Shown here: one piece after another, positions 23,819 to 35,815 of the stretch | How the letters are laid out: each line of letters starts with the position of its first letter | Numbering within the stretch: position 1 is the first letter of the stretch | Translations under genes and position numbers: made by a program | The notes under the pieces: generated by a model | The model's input: the letters and a program-made list of their open reading frames with translations, nothing else | Told to the model about the DNA's origin: nothing | Databases searched by the model: none | Origin: Streptosporangiaceae bacterium | Lineage (GTDB): Bacteria; Actinomycetota; Actinomycetes; Streptosporangiales; Streptosporangiaceae | DNA length: 43,883 nucleotides | Assembly: GCA_019245115.1 (NCBI GenBank) | Contig: JAFARZ010000063.1 | Span: 1-43,883, forward strand | Direction of reading: 5' to 3'

Positions 23819-26374
23819 ATGAGACGGTCCGCGGAATCGCGGCCTCTGGTGCCGCGGCCCGCGGAACCGCTGCCGCCCAGCGACGCGGAACTCATCGCGG
23901 CCAGCCGGGTAGCGGACGCCGCCGCGTACGCCAGCCTCTACCAGCGGCACGTGGCCGCCGCCCGCAGCGTGGCGCGCCAGCTGGTGCGAGGACGGGCAGA
24001 GGCAGATGACATCGTCGCGGAGGCCTTCGCCAAGGTGCTGGATCAACTGCGCCGCGGCGGCGGCCCGGACGGCGGGTTCCGGCCCTACCTGCTCACCACG
24101 GTGCGACGGGCCGCCATCGACCGGCTCCGCGCCGAGGGCAGGCTGGTCGTGACCGACGAGATGGAGGCATTCGATCCAGGCGTGCCGTTCGCCGATCCCG
24201 TGGTGGCGGACCTGGAGCGGACCATGATCGCCCGCGCGTTCGCGTCGTTGCCGGAACGGTGGCGTGCCGTGCTCTGGCACACCGAGATCGAGGGCGCTCG
24301 TCCCGCCGAGGTGGCCGCTCTCCTGGGGCTCACCGCCAACGGCGTGGCCGCGCTGGCGTACCGGGCCCGCGAAGGGCTTCGGCAGGCCTACCTGCAGATG
24401 CACCTTTCCGGAGTGGTGCGCGGCGAATGCCGGCCGGTGGTGGCGAAGCTCGGCCCGTACGTCCGGGACGGACTGGCCAAGCGGGAGGCGGCGGCCGTCG
24501 CGGCCCACCTGGACCAGTGCGCCGATTGCCGGACGGTCTACCTGGAGCTCGCGGACGTCAACGAAGCGTTGCGCGGTGTTGTCGCGCCGATCATTCTCGG
24601 CCCGGCGGCAGCCGCCTACCTGGCGTCCGTATCAGGTGGCGGAGGAGTGACGGCCTGGTTCGGCGGCAGGCTGGCCTGGTTCCGGCACGCGCCGAAGAGC
24701 CAGCAGGCGGCCACCGCGGGTGCGGCCACCGCGGGACTGGCCGGCCTGGTCGTCCTCGCGCTCGCGCTGACCGCGAATACCGCCCCGGCGACGCGTTCCG
24801 CATCCCCGCCGGTCCGTACCCATCCCGCCCTGGTGGCTCCACCCAATCCGCCCAGTCCGCGGATACCTCCCGTACCGCCCGTACGGCCGGCGCACTCTCG
24901 TGCCCCGTCCTCGCCGCCCTATTTTCCGGGGGGTAGAAACCAACCCCCCGGGCCCCCCGCCCGTTCCGGTCCTCGCCGCAGTGTCGCCCGGCCGGGAGGG
25001 CTTCATCGGCCCTCCACGGCCAGGCGACCGCGAAGCTCGCTCACGCTCGCCGCGCTGGCCGCACTGATCAACCCGGTCGGGACGATGCTCCCGGGTGGCA
25101 GCGGAATCGTCGAGTTCACCGTGAGCAATCTCGGAAAACGCCAGTCGAGGCAGATCACGGCGGCCATCGCGCTGCCCACCGGGGTCAGGTATGTGGATCC
25201 GCCAATTCCCGGCGGCTGGACGTGCCGGGCCACGACCGCGGGCGCCTCCTGCGCGCACCGGCCGCTCCCGGCAGGAACGGCCGCGACCGGCTACCTGCCC
25301 GTGATGGTCGCCGCGGACGCTCCGGCCGGCGCCCCGCCCCGGGTCGTGGTCACCGGTGACGGCGGACCAGCCGTCACCGCCGCCGCGAAGGCCGGCGTCG
25401 CGACGGGCGGCCTTGGCGCCCGTTTCGCGGCGGCCGGACGCTATACGGTTGCTACCGCTGGGGGCCGGGCCGAGTGCGCGAGCGGGGCTTCGCTGGCCCT
25501 GCCCGGCCAGGTGGTGTGGGCCGGACTCTACTGGGCTGGCCAAACCCAGCGGGTCGGCGATACCTCGGGCGATACCTCCAGCGATAACTCCGGCGACAGC
25601 GAGGATGCCGGCGACGTGGCGCCGGATCGTGTCATCACGTTGCGCGGACCCGCCGGTGACTATCAGGCGGTCGCGGCCACCCAGGTCGGCTACGCGACCG
25701 GCCCTGGTGGACGATCCGCCTTCGAGGCGTTCGCCGACGTGACAAGCGTTGTAGCCCAGTACGGAGCGGGAGTCTGGAGCGCGGCTCCCCTTCAACCAGG
25801 CGGCGCCGAATTTGCCTGGGCCTCCGGCCAGGGCGCCCTTGGCGCGCGCTGGACGTGGCACGGATGGCCACGAGACTGGTGGCCGCGGGACTGGGCCAGG
25901 GACTTCGGCTGGTCCCTTGTCGTGGTTACCACCGATCCCGCCGCGGCCCCCGGCACGCAGGTGATGGTGCTCGACGGAGCGCACATGGTCGGCGCGTCCA
26001 GCCCGCATCTCTCGGTCCCGCTCCACGGTCTGCCGCCGGGAAGCCGGGCGGTCGCGCGCACGGTGACCTGGACCAGGGCCGGTCCCAGGATGACCTCGTT
26101 CGCCCAGAACCTGGCCGAGAGCCCGGCGGTGAATTTCGCCAGGGGAAGTGTCCCGTATCTCGTCGGCGTAGTGGCGGTCACCGACGCGCCGCCCCATCGC
26201 GCCGGTCGTCGTGGCAGCCTGAATGCGCGGAAAGCCATCCCCGATGGGCTTACATCACTACGCTTGGAGCAGGTCGGTGCCCATATCACTGATCGTGCTC
26301 GCCCAACAGAGGGTCGTGCTCGCCCATTGAGGGAAGGACGGTGGGGCCGTGGATCGCTGCGCGCTATTCGTTGA
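23819..26374 (+). CDS. ECF sigma factor fused to zinc anti-sigma-like motif, membrane helix and extracytoplasmic domain
   Basis: One 851-residue open frame carries several modules. ECF sigma region 2 is at residues about 21-100 (LYQRHVAAARSVARQLV, EADDIVAEAFAKVLDQL) and sigma region 4 at about 135-195 (SLPERWRAVLWHTEIEGA, AEVAALLGLTANGVAALAYR). A zinc anti-sigma-type signature, His230-x3-Cys234-x2-Cys237 with Cys204 ahead of it, follows, then one transmembrane helix (about 297-319) and a Pro-rich stalk. The large extracytoplasmic part has a DUF11/Ig-like segment (FTVSNLGKRQSRQITAAIAL) and a DUF3344-like part (VWAGLYWAGQTQ, FADVTSVVAQYG, FGWSLVVVTTDP). Such a protein would be held at the membrane and need proteolysis or conformational release to act on promoters. 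ECF groups with fused zinc-finger, membrane and outer domains are known in actinobacteria; ligand and regulon here are unknown. ATG at 23819 follows GGTGAG. Confidence 0.88.
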   Translation: MRRSAESRPLVPRPAEPLPPSDAELIAASRVADAAAYASLYQRHVAAARSVARQLVRGRAEADDIVAEAFAKVLDQLRRGGGPDGGFRPYLLTTVRRAAIDRLRAEGRLVVTDEMEAFDPGVPFADPVVADLERTMIARAFASLPERWRAVLWHTEIEGARPAEVAALLGLTANGVAALAYRAREGLRQAYLQMHLSGVVRGECRPVVAKLGPYVRDGLAKREAAAVAAHLDQCADCRTVYLELADVNEALRGVVAPIILGPAAAAYLASVSGGGGVTAWFGGRLAWFRHAPKSQQAATAGAATAGLAGLVVLALALTANTAPATRSASPPVRTHPALVAPPNPPSPRIPPVPPVRPAHSRAPSSPPYFPGGRNQPPGPPARSGPRRSVARPGGLHRPSTARRPRSSLTLAALAALINPVGTMLPGGSGIVEFTVSNLGKRQSRQITAAIALPTGVRYVDPPIPGGWTCRATTAGASCAHRPLPAGTAATGYLPVMVAADAPAGAPPRVVVTGDGGPAVTAAAKAGVATGGLGARFAAAGRYTVATAGGRAECASGASLALPGQVVWAGLYWAGQTQRVGDTSGDTSSDNSGDSEDAGDVAPDRVITLRGPAGDYQAVAATQVGYATGPGGRSAFEAFADVTSVVAQYGAGVWSAAPLQPGGAEFAWASGQGALGARWTWHGWPRDWWPRDWARDFGWSLVVVTTDPAAAPGTQVMVLDGAHMVGASSPHLSVPLHGLPPGSRAVARTVTWTRAGPRMTSFAQNLAESPAVNFARGSVPYLVGVVAVTDAPPHRAGRRGSLNARKAIPDGLTSLRLEQVGAHITDRARPTEGRARPLREGRWGRGSLRAIR
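25808..25829 (+). repeat. Second copy (inverted) of the dispersed repeat found at 4924-4977
   Basis: GAATTTGCCTGGGCCTCCGGCC matches the reverse complement of the repeat unit in the MgtE-N/CBS gene at 21 of 22 positions. Here it encodes Glu-Phe-Ala-Trp-Ala-Ser-Gly inside the extracytoplasmic domain of the sigma fusion, next to a Gly/Ala-rich loop. Confidence 0.65.
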
Positions 26375-27890
26375 CGCTAGCTACGTGCTCGCGGATGGCG
26401 CCATGGCAGTGCACGGGACACGTCGCGGTGAATCGGTCTCCTGGGACTACGAGGGGCTGCTCCAGCTCCTGTCCAGCCTGGCCAGAGAGCGCTCAGGGTT
26501 GCCGCTGCTCCGCTGCTATTGGTACGAGGCGTCCGTCGACGGACGGCGGACCGCCGAGCATGACGCGCTGGCCGATCTGCCGGGCATCAAGCTCCGTCTG
26601 GCGAAGATCAGGCCCGGACGCCGTGAGGGCGTTGAGACAGAGATGCACCGCGACCTGACCACCCTGGCCCGGAACAACGCGATCAGCGACGCGCTCGTGG
26701 TGAGCGCCGAAGAGGATCTGGCGCAGGTAATAGCCGACGTCCAGGATCTGGGCATGCGGGTCACGCTCGTGCACATCGCGGTGGACGGCAACTGGACGAT
26801 ATCCCGGGCGCTCCGCCAGGAGTCTGACGACCTCATCGAGATCAGCGGGGAGCATCTGCGGCCCTATGTTGAACTGATCGCCGGAGCGGAACCCGCCAGG
26901 ACTACCGACGAACCCGACGATACCGTCGCGGCCAGGTCGAACGGTCACCTGACCAGCGTCGCGTCGTCCTATTCTCAGATGTCCACCGGGACAGCCAACC
27001 ACGCGCCGCCCGCCATCTACACCGCGCCCGTGGTGGCCGAGTATCAGCGGCCCGCCCTTCAGCTGCCGCCTCGCGACGACCGGCCCCGCGATGACCGGCC
27101 CCGCGATGACCGGCCTCGTGACGACCGGCCCCGCGATGACCGGCCCAGTACCGACCGGGTTCGTGAGGACAGGGACAGGACCCGTGAGGACCGGGAGCGG
27201 GTCCGCGACGAGCGGGACCGGCCCGCCGTAACGGCTGCCGCGGTCGAGCCTCCCGCCGTCGAGCCGGTCCAGGCTCCGGTACAGCTACGGCGGATTCCCG
27301 CCCGTTCCGCGGCTCGTGACGCCCGTGAGGCCCGCGACTCGCGCGAGAGCCGCGATAATCGCGACACCCGCGATGCTCGCGATACCCGCGACGGCCGGGA
27401 CTCAAGGGATGCCCGCGATACGCGCGAGCCGGCTCAGCTGCCAGCCGCCCAGCTTGGCGCCGGTCCCGGTCCCATCCCGCTCGGCCCGGCCCCGGTCAGC
27501 CCCACCCCGCTGAACGCGAGCCAGCATCCAGGTCCCGGGGCGCCGCAGCCGCCGCACCCGGGTTCCGTTCCGCCGTCGGCGCGCAGCGCCCCCTACAGCG
27601 GTCCACAACCGGTCATGTCATCCGGGTACTCCGCGCAGCCCGCGGTGTCCCTGGCCGACGCGGTGCAGGCCGCGCATGAAGAAGGGCAGGACTTTGGCGA
27701 GTCCGTGGCCAGGGACGCCCCGGCGCTCTGGCTGGAGGCGGTGCTGGCCCGTAAGCCGCGCATGCCTTCGGACCTTGAGGCGCGCCTGTTGCAAGGTTCT
27801 GCGCTACCGATCGACTTCTTGCTACATGATGAAGTGAGGCATGCGCTACGCAGAGGCTTCTGGGACGCCCTTGAGCGTACCCGGCGGTAA
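26349..27890 (+). CDS. NYN-domain (PIN-like) protein with charged Arg-Asp repeat linkers
   Basis: This 513-residue protein has an N-terminal NYN domain (residues about 1-165), a PIN-like fold predicted to cut or bind RNA. The acidic residues expected for metal binding are visible in MDRCALFVDASYVLADG, in VETEMHRDLTTLA and in DALVVSAEEDLAQVI. A disordered middle contains tandem Arg-Asp-Asp-Arg-Pro units, then Arg-Asp/Arg-Glu repeats (DARDTRDGRDSRDARDTREP) and a Pro-rich stretch. A conserved C-terminal domain of about 80 residues follows (SLADAVQAAHEEGQDFGESV to FWDALERTRR). The GTG at 26349 overlaps the sigma-fusion gene by 26 bases and has AAGGACGGTGGGG upstream, suggesting co-expression. The RNA target is unknown. 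Confidence 0.85.
   Translation: MDRCALFVDASYVLADGAMAVHGTRRGESVSWDYEGLLQLLSSLARERSGLPLLRCYWYEASVDGRRTAEHDALADLPGIKLRLAKIRPGRREGVETEMHRDLTTLARNNAISDALVVSAEEDLAQVIADVQDLGMRVTLVHIAVDGNWTISRALRQESDDLIEISGEHLRPYVELIAGAEPARTTDEPDDTVAARSNGHLTSVASSYSQMSTGTANHAPPAIYTAPVVAEYQRPALQLPPRDDRPRDDRPRDDRPRDDRPRDDRPSTDRVREDRDRTREDRERVRDERDRPAVTAAAVEPPAVEPVQAPVQLRRIPARSAARDAREARDSRESRDNRDTRDARDTRDGRDSRDARDTREPAQLPAAQLGAGPGPIPLGPAPVSPTPLNASQHPGPGAPQPPHPGSVPPSARSAPYSGPQPVMSSGYSAQPAVSLADAVQAAHEEGQDFGESVARDAPALWLEAVLARKPRMPSDLEARLLQGSALPIDFLLHDEVRHALRRGFWDALERTRR
27068..27147 (+). repeat. 15-bp tandem repeats encoding Arg-Asp-Asp-Arg-Pro units
   Basis: Five near-identical 15-base units of the type CGCGATGACCGGCCC lie head to tail and encode RDDRP repeats in the linker of the NYN protein. 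They differ only at wobble positions (GAC/GAT, CGC/CGT). They are followed by more irregular Arg/Asp/Glu codons. Confidence 0.85.
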
Positions 27891-28514
27891 CTTCATATGT
27901 GTCCGGATTGCCCGTGACGTCGATGGGTACGGTCAGAGGCGTGATTGCGTTGTCCGGTGAACTTTTCGATGCCATAGAGGTCAATGCCGCTCGGACAGGC
28001 AATCACAAACGAGCCGCGGTCCGGATGAGCCGATTGGCCGAAGAGGCGGCTCCGAACGGGATGTCACGCGCCGAGGCGCACATGCGCGCCGGTGAGCAGT
28101 GGCTGCTCGCCGACGAGCCTGCCGAAGCCGCCGAGGAATTCCGTGCCGCTCTCGCGCATGGTGGCCAGACCTTCGCCGATCCGCGTATTCAGCTGGCTCG
28201 TGCCCTGTTCGCCCTGGGCGCTCATGACGAGGCTGACGCGCTGATCAATGAGCTGACCCAGGGCGGAAACCGGGACGACCCGCGCACTTGCGACATGGTT
28301 GCCGAAGTGCTGACCGAGCAGGGCGACCTCAGGGGCGCGCTCGACTGGGCCACGGCGGGAGTGGAGGCCTGCCTTAAGGCCGGCGACCGGGACGAACTGC
28401 CGCTGCTGCTCAGGCTGCGCTACCGGCTGCGGATCGACCTCGGCCTGGGCGAGGACGACTACGACCGGATGCTCGACACCAGCCGGCTATCAGCGGGACC
28501 GGGCCCGCGGGCGG

Positions 28515-31150
<2,636 letters not shown>

Positions 31151-31151
<1 letters not shown>

Positions 31152-31642
31152 TACTTCTGTTCTCCCCTTTGCGGCCTGGGGCTTGCTGGGGTCACCAGCG
31201 GCTCCCAGCCCATCCGAGCGTTACGTACCGGAACCAGCGCTGCTCGCGGGCTCGGCTGGCCTGAATTGGCTCCACTTCGGTGGAGCTCCGCCAGCCGTGC
31301 GGCTACCGCACGGGTCGATTCCAGCTCCGCGCGCAGCTGGGAAACCTCGGCGTGCAGCTCCGCGATCAGCCGGCGGGCCTGTTCCAGCTCCCGGAGCTGA
31401 TCGAGGATCAGCTTGATGCCAGACAGGTTCACGCCTTCCTCCTGGGACAGCCGCTGGATCTCGCGCAGCGCCAGGATGTCGCGCATGGAGTAGCGTCGGC
31501 CGCGCTTGGCGGTCCGGCCCGGCGATACCAGGCCGATCCGGTCATAGGCGCGCAGCGTCTGCGGGTGCATTCCGGCTAGCTGGGCGGCCACGGAGATGAC
31601 GTAGACCGGTAGGTCGTCCGACATCTCGAATGGACTGGTCAT
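31151..31642 (-). CDS. hspR: Heat-shock repressor HspR (MerR family)
   Basis: This 163-residue MerR-type DNA-binding protein represses the dnaK operon by binding HAIR inverted repeats, with DnaK as known co-repressor in streptomycetes. The winged HTH is at residues 13-65 ([33 protein letters not shown]). A coiled-coil follows ([19 protein letters not shown]) with a variable tail. It sits between dnaJ (14 bases upstream) and clpB (one-base overlap). Two HAIR-like sites precede dnaK, so the gene should control itself. Confidence 0.96.
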
Positions 31643-31656
31643 GGTCGCCTCCTCTC

Positions 31657-32820
31657 TTAGGCCTCTTTCGCCCTTATCAGCAGTTCTTCTCGCGGGTCGG
31701 AGCCCGCGGTGGCGTCGCGGAGTTCCTCGATGGCGCTCCGGGCCTTGCCGTTGAGGTCGGCCGGAACGTGCACGTCGACGGTGACGAGCAGGCTCCCTGT
31801 GGAGCCGTCCTTGCGACGGACTCCCTTGCCCGGCACGCGGAACGTCCGGCCATTCGGAGTTCCGGGCGGAATCCGCACGGTCACCGGCGCGCCGCGGTGC
31901 GATGGCACCTTCACCTCGGCGCCGAGCGTCAGCTCGGGGAACGTAACCGGCACGGTCACCGTGAGGTTGTCACCGGACCGGCCGAACACCGGATGCGGCT
32001 TCACGTGCACCCGGACGTAGAGGTCCCCAGCGGGACCGCCGCGCTCGCCGGGGGCGCCCTTGCCCTTGAGCTTGATCCGCTGGCCGTCCGCGACCCCGGC
32101 CGGAATGCGCGCCTGGATGGTGCGCGAGCTCATGGCCCGGCCACTGCCCGAGCAATCCGGGCACGGGTCGTCGACCACCAGGCCGCGGCCGTGGCACTCG
32201 TGACACGGCTCGGAAATCCCGAACGAGCCCTGGCTCCGGCTTTCCAGCCCGGTGCCCTGACACGACGGGCAGACCCGCGGCACGGTCCCCGCCTTGGCGC
32301 CGGTGCCGCGGCAGGACGGGCACGGCCCCTCGCCGGTGAGCCGGAGCGATACGGTCGTGCCATCGATCGCGTCGCCGAACGACAGCGTGGCCTCAGTCTC
32401 CACGTCCGCGCCCCGGCGCGGACGGTTCGCCGCCGTGGTACGGCCGCCGCCGCCGAACACGCCGCCGAGCAGGTCGCTGAGGCGGTCCCCGGCGTTGCCG
32501 GCGCCGGAGAATATGTCGCCCAGGTCGAAACCGAAGCCGCCGCCGGCTCCCGGCCGGGAGCCGGTCGGCACCCGGAACCCGCCGCCGAACAGCGAGCGGG
32601 CCTCGTCGTACTCCTTGCGCCGCTTGTCGTCCGACAGCACGGAGTAGGCCTCGGAGATCTCCTTGAACTTCGCCTCCGCCGAGGCGTCACCCTTGTTCGC
32701 GTCCGGGTGATACTTTCGGGCGAGCTTGCGGTACGCGGCCTTTATGTCAGCCTGCTTGGCGGTCTTCGCGACCCCCAGGGTCTTGTAGTAGTCCTTCTCC
32801 AGGTAGTCCTTGGTGCTCAT
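31657..32820 (-). CDS. dnaJ: Chaperone DnaJ (class A Hsp40)
   Basis: This 387-residue co-chaperone stimulates DnaK ATP hydrolysis and delivers substrates. The J-domain carries the essential His38-Pro39-Asp40 (YRKLARKYHPDANKGD). A Gly/Phe-rich region (GGGFRVPTGSRPGAGGGF) follows, then four CxxCxGxG zinc modules (CPSCRGTG, CPSCQGTG, CHECHGRG, CPDCSGSG) and the substrate-binding beta domains. It starts 18 bases after the grpE stop. The N-terminal MSTKDYLEKDYYKTLGV is typical of actinobacterial DnaJ1. Confidence 0.97.
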   Translation of the reverse strand: MSTKDYLEKDYYKTLGVAKTAKQADIKAAYRKLARKYHPDANKGDASAEAKFKEISEAYSVLSDDKRRKEYDEARSLFGGGFRVPTGSRPGAGGGFGFDLGDIFSGAGNAGDRLSDLLGGVFGGGGRTTAANRPRRGADVETEATLSFGDAIDGTTVSLRLTGEGPCPSCRGTGAKAGTVPRVCPSCQGTGLESRSQGSFGISEPCHECHGRGLVVDDPCPDCSGSGRAMSSRTIQARIPAGVADGQRIKLKGKGAPGERGGPAGDLYVRVHVKPHPVFGRSGDNLTVTVPVTFPELTLGAEVKVPSHRGAPVTVRIPPGTPNGRTFRVPGKGVRRKDGSTGSLLVTVDVHVPADLNGKARSAIEELRDATAGSDPREELLIRAKEA

Positions 32821-32838
32821 CCCGCCTCACTCGGCTGT

Positions 32839-33728
32839 CTAGTTTCCTTCCTCATCCGGTGACGGCCACGAGGCTTCGTTGCCGCTGCCATCTGGGCCGG
32901 TGGCCGGCTCCGCCACAGCGACCCTGGCTGGCCGCAGGATCCGCTCCCCGACCTGGTAGCCGGGTTGCAGGATCTCGACGCAGGTGTTCTCGGTGACGTC
33001 GGGTGAGTAAGTGTGGGTAAGCGCTTCATGAATCTTCGGATCGAACGGGTCACCCTTCTCTCCGTAGATGACCAGCCCCAGCCGCGACAGTGCCGCGTGC
33101 AGCTGGTCAGCGACCGACTTGAACCCGCCGGACAGCTCGCCGTGTTCCCGCGCCTGGTCGATGGCGTCGAGTACGGGTATCAGCCCGGCCAGCGCGCCGG
33201 CCACCGCCTGCTCCTTCACCGCCGCGCGGTCCCGGTCGACCCGCTTGCGGTAGTTGGCGTACTCCGCCTGGAGCCGCTGCAGATCGCTGGTCCGCTCGGC
33301 GAGCTGCGCCTTCAGATCGCTGCTCTCAGCGTCCGGTGCCTTGGTCTGCGGGGCCTGCTGGTCAGCCTGCTGGCCCGGCGGGATGACCCCCCCGGACAAG
33401 ACGTCACCCTGGTCCCTGGTCTCCGCCGAATGGCTCGCGTTGTCGGCGGCGTGCTGGCCGGCCGGCTGCGGGCCGGTGGCCTCGTGCTGCCCGCCCGCCG
33501 CCGGTTCGGGACCGCCCTGCTGGTTCACGTTCGGACGTCCCTCCGTATCCATTGCCGGGAAGCCGCCGGTCCCCCCTGGGGGCCGGCCGGCACCGCTGGT
33601 GCCGGCCGGCTTGGAGGCCGCGTGCTTGCCACGTCGCGGCTGGCCAGATACCGGGTCGATGCGGCGGTGGTCATGGATGACCGGACCGCCCCTCTCCTCG
33701 GGTGTTCCTCCAGTTTCGGATGCTGGCA

Positions 33729-33729
<1 letters not shown>
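32839..33729 (-). CDS. grpE: Nucleotide exchange factor GrpE with long disordered N-terminus
   Basis: This 296-residue homodimeric factor releases ADP from DnaK. The conserved part covers about residues 140-290: the coiled-coil LKAQLAERTSDLQRLQAEYA, NYRKRVDRDRAA, and the beta domain GDPFDPKIHEALTHTYSPDV with VEILQPGYQVGERILRPARV. The first 135 residues are low-complexity, rich in Gly, Pro, Gln and Thr, longer than usual for GrpE. The ATG (33727-33729) shares one base with the dnaK TGA (TGATG). An internal start is possible but the family often has variable N-termini. Confidence 0.95.
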
Positions 33730-35573
<1,844 letters not shown>

Positions 35574-35595
35574 TGAGCTATCCCTTGTTGTTGAA

Positions 35596-35616
35596 GTTGA
35601 CTGATCCGGGCTCAAG
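35596..35616 (-). promoter_or_regulatory. HspR operator (HAIR element), proximal
   Basis: Arms GTTGACT and GCTCAAG, separated by 7 bases, match the HAIR consensus CTTGAGT-N7-ACTCAAG at 5 and 6 of 7 positions. The site lies 22 bases upstream of the dnaK start codon. Confidence 0.75.
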
Positions 35617-35647
35617 CTTGCCAGCCCTACCCGGTGCCGTCAAATGT

Positions 35648-35668
35648 CTTGAGTCACCTAGGCTCAAC
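35648..35668 (-). promoter_or_regulatory. HspR operator (HAIR element), distal
   Basis: CTTGAGT (35648-35654), seven bases, then GCTCAAC (35662-35668) match the HAIR consensus fully in one arm and at 5 of 7 positions in the other. With the proximal site the centre-to-centre distance is 52 bases, about five helical turns, compatible with cooperative HspR binding at the dnaK promoter. Confidence 0.88.
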
Positions 35669-35815
35669 TTTCTGGCGCGGCGATCCATTCCCGGTCTGGT
35701 CCGTAGAACCACCGCCGTTCGGGATAATGGGTTAAGTTACTAACGAGTAGGGTAGCGACGCGATGTTGGTACGCTAGGCCGGCGTACTGTTTAGCCCGGT
35801 AACGAGGAGGATGGC

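Noticed and set aside
24926..24951. GC hairpin (CCGGGGGG/CCCCCCGG) as a programmed frameshift site in the sigma fusion
   Set aside because: The frame is open and continuous across it into a domain with recognisable structure, so no shift is needed; no clear slippery heptamer was found.
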